NCBI RefSeq assembly: GCF_002899675.1
Contig: NZ_PKUU01000027.1
Coordinates: forward strand, 37,688 to 101,687
Direction: 5' to 3'
Source: Clostridium sp. chh4-2
GTDB lineage: Bacteria > Bacillota > Clostridia > Lachnospirales > Lachnospiraceae
DNA length: 64,000 nucleotides
The position numbers and the translations under genes were made by a program. Under the pieces are notes generated by a model that saw only the letters and a program-made list of their open reading frames with translations, was not told the DNA's origin and searched no databases. Below, in pieces: positions 1-8,727 of this stretch (the stretch's first letter is position 1; each line of letters starts with the position of its first letter).

Positions 1-1279
1 GAGCAATATCCAGGGCAGTGCTGATGGATTCCAAATGTTCGATTTCTTTTTTCGTTTCCAGGGTCAGATCGGAAAGAGCTTCATAAGTACGCTTCATCTT
101 ATTGTATTTATCGAAAAACTTTTGGGAGTTTTCCCTTGCTGTCAGCTGAGGGTCCAGGGGAATTCTGATCTCCTCATTCGTGTAGTAATTTAAGCATTTC
201 AGTTCCTTCTCCCCGCCGGTCAGTTCATAGCCATAGGTGTTCAGCAGTTCTCCGTACACCTTATATTTTTCACGCTTGTCCGTATCCTTCAGCTGTTTCA
301 GCTGGAGATCATATTTTTTATAATTGCGTTCTAATGCAGTCTGTACAATCTTACGGAGATCCACCGATTTCTGGCGGATTCTTGTAATGGTATTTTTTTC
401 TGAATAGTACGCTTCTAATAGCTGGCTTACCGTGGCAAACGGGCGGGCCGTATAATCCCCGCCTTCATAACAGGTCAGCGGCAATGCGGAAAACTCAACC
501 GGTTCCTCCTGACGGTAAACGATATTCGGCGAAAAACGGCCTGCTTTTACATCTTCCATCATAAAAGAAAAAGTGCGGTAAAGATGAATCAGTTCCGCTT
601 CGGACAGTTCGTTGGCCGACATATCCGGGTTTAAGGAAGCCAGATGGCAAAGTTCTTCCCCGATAATCGGGCTGATTCCCGTAAGCCTCATATAAAGGGC
701 CTTCTGAAGCGGAGCAGGCGTGGACAGCATCGCCTGTTTAAATGTTTCTTCGTCAATGGACAGAGGATCGTATTTTTCCGTCGTATGAGGAATAAAATAC
801 TCCCGTCCTGGAAGAACTTCTCTTACGGAGCTTACTTGGGCGGAGATATGTTTAATGCTGTCAATAATGACGCCGTCTTCCCGGCAGAAGATGATATTGC
901 TGTGTTTTCCCATCAGCTCCACGATCAGTTTCTTTCTTCTGACATCGCCCAATTCATCCAGGTGTTCAATTTCAAACTGTATAATCCGTTCCAGACCCGG
1001 CTGGCTCACATCAATGATTTTTCCGTTTCCAATGTGTTTTCTTAACAGCATGCAGAAATTGGGAGCTGTCATAGGACTTGGTTTATTGTTTTCCGTAAAA
1101 TAAGCCAAAGGCAGGCTGGCGCTTGCCGATAAGAGCAGACGGCAGGTTTCCCTGTTATTTTTTACCGTAAATAAAAGTTCATCTTTTTCCGGCTGTGCGA
1201 TTTTTGATATTTTACCGCCTTCAATGCGGTCTTTTATTTCTTTTGTTAAATTTGCAATTATAATCCCATCAAATGCCAT
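1..1279 (-). CDS. rqcH: Rqc2/RqcH-type NFACT protein (FbpA family), C-terminus outside the window
   Basis: On the minus strand an open frame starts at 1279 (MAFDGIIIANLTKEI...) and runs off the left edge, giving about 426 residues of a protein that is usually about 580. The N-terminus matches the NFACT-N domain of RqcH/FbpA, including SKIAQPEKDELLF, LLLSASASLPL and NFCMLLRKHI. In Bacillus RqcH binds stalled 50S subunits and directs alanine tailing of nascent chains; older annotations call it a fibronectin-binding protein. A GGGGA ribosome site precedes the ATG. The missing part should hold the rest of the coiled coil and NFACT-R. Family call is firm; the downstream end is not visible. Confidence 0.88.
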   Translation of the reverse strand, partial: MAFDGIIIANLTKEIKDRIEGGKISKIAQPEKDELLFTVKNNRETCRLLLSASASLPLAYFTENNKPSPMTAPNFCMLLRKHIGNGKIIDVSQPGLERIIQFEIEHLDELGDVRRKKLIVELMGKHSNIIFCREDGVIIDSIKHISAQVSSVREVLPGREYFIPHTTEKYDPLSIDEETFKQAMLSTPAPLQKALYMRLTGISPIIGEELCHLASLNPDMSANELSEAELIHLYRTFSFMMEDVKAGRFSPNIVYRQEEPVEFSALPLTCYEGGDYTARPFATVSQLLEAYYSEKNTITRIRQKSVDLRKIVQTALERNYKKYDLQLKQLKDTDKREKYKVYGELLNTYGYELTGGEKELKCLNYYTNEEIRIPLDPQLTARENSQKFFDKYNKMKRTYEALSDLTLETKKEIEHLESISTALDIA

Positions 1280-1293
1280 AAATTCCCCATTCC

Positions 1294-1308
1294 GCCGCAA
1301 AATGCGGC
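1294..1308 (-). other. Small stem-loop in the rqcH leader
   Basis: GCCGC-AAAAT-GCGGC forms a 5-bp stem directly upstream of the rqcH ribosome site, so it would lie in the 5' untranslated region. No U-run follows, so it is not a terminator. Function unknown. Confidence 0.35.
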
Positions 1309-1332
1309 ATAAATTAAGTAGTACGAGTGATC

Positions 1333-1338
1333 AGTATA
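1333..1338 (-). promoter_or_regulatory. Extended -10 promoter of rqcH
   Basis: On the minus strand TGG-TATACT gives a -10 with an upstream TG (extended -10). The -35 position 17 bp away is only TTTAAA. It lies about 55 bp upstream of the start codon and is divergent from the sensor-kinase promoter. Confidence 0.5.
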
Positions 1339-1370
1339 CCATAAATCCGATTGCTTTTAAATAGTGTGAT

Positions 1371-1399
1371 TTGCAATGAACGTCTATATCAGGTATAAT
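1371..1399 (+). promoter_or_regulatory. Sigma-A type promoter of the sensor-kinase operon
   Basis: TTGCAA at 1371-1376, a 17-bp spacer, and TATAAT at 1394-1399. The first gene starts 95 bp downstream, at 1494. Confidence 0.7.
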
Positions 1400-1493
1400 A
1401 AAAATCGATATATAAAATATAACAGTGCTTTAAAGGAAAATAAATAGTGAATTTAAACAGGATAAGACCGGCAGACGGCATGGAGCCAGATCG

Positions 1494-3323
1494 ATGAAGA
1501 AAAAGAAAAACAGCAGATTTTTACATAACAACAGCATACGATATACTATTTTTACCTATTTTACGGTGACCGCTTTAGCGGCCAGCCTTCTCATCACATT
1601 TTCCCTCTACCAGCGTCTGTCGACCCAGGTGTCGGAGACCGTGAAAGAGGAAAATCAAAGCCTGATTAACCAGGTGGCCCGTTCTGTGGAAAATTATCTG
1701 CGCACGGTCATGAGGCTGTCGGATTCCCTTTACTATGGAGCGATAAAGAATGCAGACCTGTCTTCGGAATCGATCAACAGCGAGTTCACACTCCTGTATG
1801 ATAATAACAAAGACAGCGTGGATAATATCGCCTTATTTACCCAGGACGGAACTATGGTGGAAGCCGTCCCGGCGTCAAGGATTAAGACGAATTTGGACGT
1901 GACGGGGGACGAATGGTTTACCAATGCATTTGAGAAGACGGAAAACCAGCATTTTTCCAATCCTCATGTTCAGTACATCTTTGATGGCAATGAGAATCAG
2001 TACCGGTGGGTAATCTCGTTATCGAGAGCTGTGGAGCTGACGGAAGGCACATCCACCGCCCAGGGTGTTCTTCTGGTAGATTTAAGCTATTCCAGTCTGG
2101 AACATCTGTTCAACGGGGTGACTACCGGCACGGACGGCTACGTCTATCTAATCAGCAGCGACGGAGAAATTCTGTATCACCCGAAGATCCAGCTGATCGA
2201 TTCGGGACGGATTCAGGAGAATAACCTGGCTGTGGCCGGTTATAAGGACGGGAACCATTTGGAGAAGTTTGAGGGAAAAGAGCGGATTGTTACGGTCAAA
2301 TCCATCGGATATACCGGATGGAAGGTCGTTGGCGTTACTCCTAAGAATGTAATTTCCTTAAATACCATCAAAACCAGATTGTTTATCGTTTTTATCATAA
2401 TGCTGATCCTCTTTATTCTGATGTTGATTAACTCCTATATCTCGTCCAGAATCACTAATCCCATCAAGGAACTGGAAAAATCCGTAGGTGTTTTGGAGGA
2501 GGGAGATTTAGATACCCCTGTGTATATCGGAGGCTCCTATGAGATCCAGCATCTCGGCACTTCCATCAATAACATGGCCCGTCAGATCCGCGTGCTTATG
2601 GACGATATCGTGAGAGAGCACGAAGCCAAGCGGAAACAGGAGTTTGACACCCTGCAGTCGCAGATTAACCCTCATTTCCTTTACAATACGTTGGATATCA
2701 TTGTCTGGATGATTGAAAATGAGCAGAAAACGGAAGCGGTCAGGGTGGTTACTGCGCTGGCCCGGTTCTTCCGCATCAGCTTGAGCAAGGGAAAGAGCAT
2801 CATAACCGTAAAGGATGAATTGGAGCATGTGCGCAACTATCTGATGATCCAGCACATGCGCTTTAAGAATAAGTTTTCGTATTATATCGATGTGGAAGAG
2901 GACTGCACGGAGCTGGCCAGTTTAAAGCTGATGCTTCAGCCGCTGGTGGAAAATGCAATCTATCACGGTATGGAGTTTATGGATGGGGACGGAGAGATTA
3001 ACCTGCGGGTATGGAAGGAAGAGGACGACTTATATTTCACCGTCCGTGATAATGGTCTGGGGATGACGGAAGAACATGTAAAGAGCCTGTTTTCCGATTC
3101 CATCCATATAACCTCCACCAAGGGCTCGGGAATCGGCGTTAAAAATGTGAATGAGCGGATTAAACTGTATTTCGGCGAGGAATACGGGCTTACCATCGAT
3201 TCAGAGCTGGATGAGGGAACTACGATCACAATCCATCTTCCTGCAGTGCCCTACAGCCAGGTTCAGGATGAGGGAACGATTGCCCATAAAAGGAAGGCGG
3301 AAAGATCGGAGGAAGAACGATGA
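1494..3323 (+). CDS. Membrane sensor histidine kinase, YesM/LytS type (Cache-HAMP-HisKinase)
   Basis: 609 residues. A transmembrane helix at about 20-42 and another at about 295-318 bracket an extracellular Cache-like sensor domain. A HAMP region follows, then the His_kinase signature QINPHFLYNTLD with the phospho-acceptor His394, and a C-terminal HATPase domain with N-box LVENAIYHG and G-boxes DNGLGM and GSGIGVKNV. This architecture belongs to the YesM class that pairs with YesN-type AraC regulators, which is what the gene at 5412 encodes. Its stop overlaps the next start by 4 bp (ATGA). An upstream GGAG supports the ATG. It probably senses an extracellular sugar, perhaps through the two binding-protein-like products encoded next. 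The ligand cannot be read from sequence. Confidence 0.92.
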   Translation: MKKKKNSRFLHNNSIRYTIFTYFTVTALAASLLITFSLYQRLSTQVSETVKEENQSLINQVARSVENYLRTVMRLSDSLYYGAIKNADLSSESINSEFTLLYDNNKDSVDNIALFTQDGTMVEAVPASRIKTNLDVTGDEWFTNAFEKTENQHFSNPHVQYIFDGNENQYRWVISLSRAVELTEGTSTAQGVLLVDLSYSSLEHLFNGVTTGTDGYVYLISSDGEILYHPKIQLIDSGRIQENNLAVAGYKDGNHLEKFEGKERIVTVKSIGYTGWKVVGVTPKNVISLNTIKTRLFIVFIIMLILFILMLINSYISSRITNPIKELEKSVGVLEEGDLDTPVYIGGSYEIQHLGTSINNMARQIRVLMDDIVREHEAKRKQEFDTLQSQINPHFLYNTLDIIVWMIENEQKTEAVRVVTALARFFRISLSKGKSIITVKDELEHVRNYLMIQHMRFKNKFSYYIDVEEDCTELASLKLMLQPLVENAIYHGMEFMDGDGEINLRVWKEEDDLYFTVRDNGLGMTEEHVKSLFSDSIHITSTKGSGIGVKNVNERIKLYFGEEYGLTIDSELDEGTTITIHLPAVPYSQVQDEGTIAHKRKAERSEEER

Positions 3324-4324
3324 CAAAACAAGAAAAGATCATATGGGGCTTGTTCGCAGGAATCCTGGTCATTCTGTTTCTGCTTTCCTCCACGGATTTA
3401 ATTATAAAGGAGAAAAAAACAGCGATCTATCCGGTGTCTGTGATTATTGAAGAAACAACGGATGATTACTACGCCAACTTTAGAAGGGGCGTGGACAGGG
3501 CTGCGGATGAGTATAACGTGGATGTTAATTTCATCACGTTATATGAAAAAGGCGAGCTGAAAGAACAGACCGAGTTACTCAAAAGAGAGATCGACGATGG
3601 GGCAAAGGCAGTGGTTCTAGTTCCCATAAAACCTGACGAATGTGCAGCCGCAATAAGCGGAATGGAGATTAACAGCCCTTTGATCATTATGGGGAATCTG
3701 TTTCACAATGACAGAGTGAGGGGAGGAATCGCCGTAGATTACCGGGAATCCGGTAAGCTTTTGGGAGAAGCCATCATGAGAGAACATGAGGCGGATAAGC
3801 CGGTGATGGTATTTACCGAAGGACTGGATTACGGTTACAACCGGGAAATCTATGACAGCCTGCTGAATGTGCTCACTGAGGCCGGATTTCAGACACGTCT
3901 CTATGAAAAATATAAAGAGGGTTTTGTGAGCGCCTTTTTACCGGAAAGCGAGGATTTATTTCTCAGGGCCATAAAAGAAATGGCGTATTCCGACAGCAAA
4001 GAAACGGTTATTGCAGCGCTGGATGTTCAAAGCCTGGATTCAGTGGCCGGCATTATTTCAGGAGCTCCTCTCTATGGTGAATATATATCGGGATTGTATG
4101 GGATCGGGAGCACAACCAAGCTGCTGAACCGGATGGACCAGGGCACCATAAAGGGGCTTGTTGTTTCAAATCAGTTTGACGCCGGATATTTGAGCATTGT
4201 GAAAGCGGTGGAAGCCATCGAGAAACGCGGAAAGCGGGAGCAGATCGTGCTTGAATCGTATTATATTGAAAAAGATGATCTGCGGGAGAGCAGGTTTGAA
4301 AAGATCCTGTATCCAATCGAATAA
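3320..4324 (+). CDS. Membrane-anchored sugar-binding-protein-like sensor component
   Basis: 334 residues. A hydrophobic N-terminal helix (about 8-26) has no lipobox cysteine, so it is probably an uncleaved anchor. The rest has the periplasmic-binding fold of the Peripla_BP_4 type: YANFRRGVDRAADEYNV, then KAVVLVPIKP and SPLIIMGN. It overlaps the kinase stop by 4 bp and precedes a second binding-protein-like gene and the response regulator. No transporter subunit is inside this operon, so I infer an accessory ligand-binding role for the kinase. The XylFII-LytS pair of Clostridium beijerinckii is a precedent for that arrangement. It could also be a transporter binding protein used by the Mgl system downstream. 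Confidence 0.75.
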   Translation: MTKQEKIIWGLFAGILVILFLLSSTDLIIKEKKTAIYPVSVIIEETTDDYYANFRRGVDRAADEYNVDVNFITLYEKGELKEQTELLKREIDDGAKAVVLVPIKPDECAAAISGMEINSPLIIMGNLFHNDRVRGGIAVDYRESGKLLGEAIMREHEADKPVMVFTEGLDYGYNREIYDSLLNVLTEAGFQTRLYEKYKEGFVSAFLPESEDLFLRAIKEMAYSDSKETVIAALDVQSLDSVAGIISGAPLYGEYISGLYGIGSTTKLLNRMDQGTIKGLVVSNQFDAGYLSIVKAVEAIEKRGKREQIVLESYYIEKDDLRESRFEKILYPIE

Positions 4325-4344
4325 CGGCAGCAGCGGGAGGAAAA

Positions 4345-5388
4345 ATGAAAAGAAAACACTTATTTATTGCGGTACTGGCGGGAATTTTTATCTTAGGAAC
4401 CGGCTGTGTGCTTTTTCAGAGCTGGAGACATGAGGAAAAGGAAGAGAAAAAGACGCTTCGGGTCGGCGTGACGCTCTATAAGGGGGATGATTCTTTTATC
4501 AATGATATCAGCGGAAAGATAGTGGAGGCAGCCAAGGCATACGAGAAGGATACGGGTATTAAAGTGATTCTCGATGAAGTGGATGGAAGAGGAGACCAAA
4601 ATCAGCAAAACAGCCAGGTGGACCGGTTCATTTCCCTGGGAGTTGATGTGCTCTGCGTCAATATTGTGGACCGTTCAGTTGCCTCTTATATTATTGACAG
4701 AGCGATGGATGCGGATATCCCCGTAGTATTTTTCAACCGGGAACCTGTGGAAGAGGATATGAGACGGTGGGAAAAGCTTTACTATGTAGGAGAAGATGCC
4801 AGAGAAGCGGCTGTCCTGCAGGGAGGGATTCTGGTTGACGCGTATAAGAAAGATACCTCCATCCTCGATTTAGACGGGGACGGAAAGGTAAGCTATGTCC
4901 TGCTGGAAGGAGAGACAGGCCACCAGGATTCCCTGATCCGGACCGAGTGGTCCATCAAGACATTGAAGGACGGCGGCGTTCCGCTTGAAAAGATTACCGG
5001 AGGGATCGGAAACTGGGAAAGGAGTCAGGGTTCTGCATGGATGGAACAATGGCTGGACGAATATCCCAACGAGATTGAACTGGTCATCAGCAACAATGAC
5101 GATATGGCTTTAGGAGCTGCCGATGCGCTGGAACGAAAGAAAATCAACAGACCCGTCAAGATTGTGGGCATCGACGGAACCCCTCAGGGGATGGAAGGCC
5201 TTCGGGCAGGGAAGCTGTTCGGTACCGTTCAGTGCGACAGCGAGGAATACGCCAGAGTTGTATTTCAGATTGCCGCAGCCGCCGGACTTGGACAGAATGT
5301 TCAGGAGATCGTGGAGTTAAAAGACGGGAAATATTATAACTGCAGTCAGGCTGCGCGGACAGCTGATGAAGAGGAAAAGCATAATTAA
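4345..5388 (+). CDS. Galactose/methyl-galactoside-type sugar-binding lipoprotein (MglB-like), canonical domain order
   Basis: 347 residues. The signal peptide ends in a lipobox-like LGTGC with Cys21. The mature part is a typical MglB-family type I binding protein: RVGVTLYKGDDSF (39-51), DVLCVNIVDRS, PVVFFNREP (127-135), YYVGEDAREAAVLQGG, DLDGDGKVSYVLLEGE and VISNNDDMALGAADAL. Its domain order is the normal one, which makes it a useful in-window reference for the rearranged protein at 7267. Position between the kinase and the response regulator suggests a sensory role; transport is the alternative. A GGGAGG ribosome site precedes the ATG. Confidence 0.83.
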   Translation: MKRKHLFIAVLAGIFILGTGCVLFQSWRHEEKEEKKTLRVGVTLYKGDDSFINDISGKIVEAAKAYEKDTGIKVILDEVDGRGDQNQQNSQVDRFISLGVDVLCVNIVDRSVASYIIDRAMDADIPVVFFNREPVEEDMRRWEKLYYVGEDAREAAVLQGGILVDAYKKDTSILDLDGDGKVSYVLLEGETGHQDSLIRTEWSIKTLKDGGVPLEKITGGIGNWERSQGSAWMEQWLDEYPNEIELVISNNDDMALGAADALERKKINRPVKIVGIDGTPQGMEGLRAGKLFGTVQCDSEEYARVVFQIAAAAGLGQNVQEIVELKDGKYYNCSQAARTADEEEKHN

Positions 5389-5411
5389 AACGAAAAAAGG
5401 CAGGTAAGCTG

Positions 5412-7040
5412 ATGTATACAGTGATTGTAGCAGACGATGAAGAAGCATTAAGAAAGGCGATTATCAAAAGAGTTGACTGGAACGCCGTGGGATTTGAAGT
5501 GATTGGAGAGGCGGAGAACGGGGCAGAGGCATTGGAGCTGGTGGAAAAGCTGGGGCCGGATCTGCTGTTGACGGATATCAGAATGCCCTTTGTCTCGGGA
5601 ATTGATTTAGCCAGGCAGGCGAGAGAGATCAGGCCATATATGCAGATCGCATTTTTAAGCGGCTATGAGAGCTTTGCCTATGCCCAGCAGGCGATTCAGT
5701 ATAATATTATCAGCTACCTTTTAAAGCCCATCTCCGCAGAAGAACTGACGGAAGAGATGAAGCGGATCAAGGAAAAGCTGGATGAACGGTTTGCTGCTTT
5801 AAAACGGGGCGTTCAGGACGGTGATTTCAGCGAGAGGGAGCGCCGCATGGAGCTATCTGAGTTTCTGCTTCCCATATTGATGGATCAGGATGAACCGATG
5901 CAGGAATTGAGTCAGGAGAAGAAGCTTCTGATGGAACAGAGAGCGGCAGAATTGGGGCTTCGTAAGCTTCCTGCTGATAATGTCTGCTATATGGTTCTCG
6001 TCACCGGATTTTTCGGCAGCAGGGGAGAGAATCTGACCGCTGTGGAGCATGTAAATTTTGTAAACTCAATTTTGAAAAAATACGTGCAGTTCGGCAGCGT
6101 GATTTCCAAAGGGAAGATCATTACCGTTATTTCCGCAGTAGGGCGGGATTTGGGAAAATATATACATATTCTGGTGACGGAAATCATGCAGAGCGCGGAG
6201 CGAATCCTGGGGCTCCAGTGCAGAATCGGCGTAAGCCGGGACTTTCCTGCAATGTTCATGAGCGGTATCGCTTATTCGGAAGCGGTGGCTGCCATGCATT
6301 ATGTTCCCGCAGATGCCGTGGGCGTGCAGTTTATATCCGATATGGAATCAGGAGAATTTCAGAAATTTGAATACATTGAGGAAATTGTGGCGGAACTGGA
6401 TCAGATCATCAAGACCGGCAGCAGGGGAGAACTGGATAAATTCCTTGCCAGCCTGTTCTCAAGGGTGAGTGAGGAGCATGCAATGAAAAGCCGCCGGGAT
6501 CTTCTGGTGATACAGATTCTGGCTACGGTGTACCGGACGGTGAGCATATCTCTGGACAACAATGTGCCTGTAGAAGTCCTTTCCAAGTTTTCCTTTTTGG
6601 AGAAAGGCTTCACCAAAGAGTCTTTGGATGAGGTTCATGGCAAGGTGGCCAGTCTCTGCCGCCAGGCTCAGGACATTATCTCCAATCACAGAAAGGTCAG
6701 TTCGGAACTTTTATCGGATCAGGCTCTTAAACTGATTGAAACAGGCTATTCCGACGAGACTTTGACCCTGGTTTCCCTGAGCGAACAACTCCATATCAGT
6801 TCCAACTATCTGAGCACTACCATTAAAAAGACCACAGGGGAGACATTTATCAGCCTTCTGACCAAAAAGAGGATGGAAAAAGCCCGGGAGTATCTTATCT
6901 GTACTCCTATGAAGATACAGGAAATCGCCGCCCGCTGCGGCTACAGCGATCAGCATTATTTCAGTTACTGTTTCAAAAAATATTACGGAAAATCCCCCAA
7001 TAAACTGAGAGAGGGAGCGGGAAAAGCAGAAGAAAAATAA
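5412..7040 (+). CDS. Response regulator, YesN type (REC plus AraC helix-turn-helix)
   Basis: 542 residues. The receiver domain holds the acidic pair D8-D9, phospho-acceptor Asp55 in TDIRMP, and K106 in YLLKP. A long linker follows. The C-terminal about 100 residues are an AraC-type double helix-turn-helix (ISSNYLSTTIKKTTGETF and IAARCGYSDQHYFSYCFKKYYG). It is the cognate partner of the kinase at 1494. Its likely target is the sugar transporter operon starting 227 bp downstream, because YesN-type regulators usually act on neighbouring sugar genes. That target is inferred, not shown. Confidence 0.92.
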   Translation: MYTVIVADDEEALRKAIIKRVDWNAVGFEVIGEAENGAEALELVEKLGPDLLLTDIRMPFVSGIDLARQAREIRPYMQIAFLSGYESFAYAQQAIQYNIISYLLKPISAEELTEEMKRIKEKLDERFAALKRGVQDGDFSERERRMELSEFLLPILMDQDEPMQELSQEKKLLMEQRAAELGLRKLPADNVCYMVLVTGFFGSRGENLTAVEHVNFVNSILKKYVQFGSVISKGKIITVISAVGRDLGKYIHILVTEIMQSAERILGLQCRIGVSRDFPAMFMSGIAYSEAVAAMHYVPADAVGVQFISDMESGEFQKFEYIEEIVAELDQIIKTGSRGELDKFLASLFSRVSEEHAMKSRRDLLVIQILATVYRTVSISLDNNVPVEVLSKFSFLEKGFTKESLDEVHGKVASLCRQAQDIISNHRKVSSELLSDQALKLIETGYSDETLTLVSLSEQLHISSNYLSTTIKKTTGETFISLLTKKRMEKAREYLICTPMKIQEIAARCGYSDQHYFSYCFKKYYGKSPNKLREGAGKAEEK

Positions 7041-7192
7041 GCGGAAAACAGAACCGCGGAAAAATGCCTGTTTTGTCTAAAAATGCATAAGTCACAAACG
7101 CCAGAAGTCTTATTTTTTCATATTTCGGTGATTTTCGATAATTACCGGGGTGAAATAAATAAGATTTCTAACATTTTGCATAAGAATTTCTA

Positions 7193-7221
7193 TTCCAAAA
7201 GATAGGGTATTTATATATACT
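7193..7221 (+). promoter_or_regulatory. Probable promoter of the Mgl-type transporter operon
   Basis: TTCCAA at 7193-7198, a 17-bp spacer, and TATACT at 7216-7221. The poor -35 is what one expects of a promoter that needs an activator, which fits control by the adjacent AraC-type regulator. The gap 7041-7192 holds no other clear feature. Confidence 0.5.
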
Positions 7222-7266
7222 GTTACTTGTAACCACATGAATTAATTATCTAAGGAGGAATTTAAA

Positions 7267-8604
7267 ATGAAAAAAATGTTAAGCGTTGCTCTTGCGTGCT
7301 CCATGGCAGTTACTCTTGCAGCCTGCGGCGGTGGCACCAAGCCTACAGAAGCTCCTACAACGGCAGCTAATTCCGACACAACAGCAGCTCAGGCAGAAAC
7401 AACGGCAGCACCTGCAGCACCTGCAGAAACTACTGCGGAAAAGCTGGAGAATAAGGACAAACCTTTAGTATGGTTTAACCGCCAGCCGTCCAACAGTTCT
7501 ACAGGAGCTCTTGATATGACAGCTCTGAATTTCAACAAGGATACATATTATGTAGGATTTGATGCAAATCAGGGTGCTGAACTTCAGGGTACAATGGTTA
7601 AAGATTATATTGAGAAAAATATTGATACAATTGACCGCAACGGTGACGGAGTCATCGGTTATGTTCTTGCAATCGGCGATATCGGCCATAACGACTCCAT
7701 CGCTCGTACAAGAGGTGTCCGCAGAGCGCTTGGAACAGGCGTTGAAAAAGACGGCAACATCAACAGCGAGCCGATCGGTACAAACGCAGACGGCACAGCA
7801 ACTGCAGTACAGGATGGAACAATCGAAGTTAACGGAAAGTCATATATCGTAAGAGAACTTGCTTCTCAGGAGATGAAGAACTCCGCAGGTGCTACATGGG
7901 ATGCCGCTACAGCAGGTAACGGAATCGGCACATGGTCATCATCTTTTGGCGATCAGATCGATGTTGTCGTTTCTAATAACGACGGTATGGGCATGTCAAT
8001 GTTCAACGCATGGTCTAAAGACAATAAGGTTCCTACATTCGGTTATGATGCAAACAGTGATGCAGTAGCTGCTATCGCAGAAGGCTACGGCGGAACCATC
8101 AGCCAGCATGCAGATGTACAGGCTTATTTAACACTTCGTGTTCTTCGTAATGCTCTTGACGGCGTTGATATCAATACCGGTATCAGCACAGCAGACGATG
8201 CAGGAAACGTTTTAAGTGAAGACGTATATGTATACAAAGCAGACGAACGTTCTTACTATGCATTAAACGTTGCTGTTACTGCTGAAAACTATCAGGATTT
8301 CATGGATTCCACAATGGTTTATGCACCTGTATCAAACCAGCTTGATGAAGGCACACATGCCACAAAGAAAGTATGGCTGAATATCTACAATTCATCTGAT
8401 AACTTCCTTGGATCAACCTATCAGCCGCTTCTTCAGAAGTATGACAAGATTCTTAACCTGGATGTAGATTACATCGGCGGTGACGGACAGACAGAGTCCA
8501 ATATCACAAACCGTCTTGGAAATCCAAGCCAGTATGATGCATTCGCTATCAACATGGTTAAGACAGACAATGCGGCTTCTTATACAAATTTACTTAATCA
8601 GTAA
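7267..8604 (+). CDS. Mgl-type sugar-binding lipoprotein with apparently circularly permuted domain order
   Basis: 445 residues. The lipobox is LAAC with Cys20, followed by a Thr/Ala/Pro-rich linker to about residue 62. The folded part then begins with PLVWFNRQP (66-74) and YYVGFDANQGAELQG. In MglB-family proteins those motifs occur about 90 residues into the domain. The strand and helix that normally come first appear at the C-terminus instead: VWLNIYNSSDNFLG (369-382) to DAFAINMVKTDNAAS. The family motifs DRNGDGVIGYVLAIGD and VVVSNNDGMGMSMFNAW lie in between. This is the order expected from a circular permutation; the canonical order is visible in the product at 4345. An AAGGAGG ribosome site precedes the ATG. 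It is first in the operon with the ATPase and permease. Confidence 0.85.
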   Translation: MKKMLSVALACSMAVTLAACGGGTKPTEAPTTAANSDTTAAQAETTAAPAAPAETTAEKLENKDKPLVWFNRQPSNSSTGALDMTALNFNKDTYYVGFDANQGAELQGTMVKDYIEKNIDTIDRNGDGVIGYVLAIGDIGHNDSIARTRGVRRALGTGVEKDGNINSEPIGTNADGTATAVQDGTIEVNGKSYIVRELASQEMKNSAGATWDAATAGNGIGTWSSSFGDQIDVVVSNNDGMGMSMFNAWSKDNKVPTFGYDANSDAVAAIAEGYGGTISQHADVQAYLTLRVLRNALDGVDINTGISTADDAGNVLSEDVYVYKADERSYYALNVAVTAENYQDFMDSTMVYAPVSNQLDEGTHATKKVWLNIYNSSDNFLGSTYQPLLQKYDKILNLDVDYIGGDGQTESNITNRLGNPSQYDAFAINMVKTDNAASYTNLLNQ

Positions 8605-8630
8605 TTTCCATTGAAATAAAGGTGGGCAGG

Positions 8631-8658
8631 TATTAGGGAGAAGAAATTCTCCCTAATA
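8631..8658 (+). promoter_or_regulatory. 12-bp hairpin with GAAA loop between binding protein and ATPase genes
   Basis: TATTAGGGAGAA at 8631-8642 pairs perfectly with 8647-8658 around a GAAA loop, followed by ATTTCTTTT. It is a weak terminator or a 3' stabiliser. Such hairpins commonly let a binding-protein gene be expressed above its transporter genes. Confidence 0.65.
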
Positions 8659-8727
8659 ATTTCTTTTAATCATCAGGCGTTATAAACTTCGCCTGTGGGA
8701 AAACACTATAATACAGGAGTAAAAATA

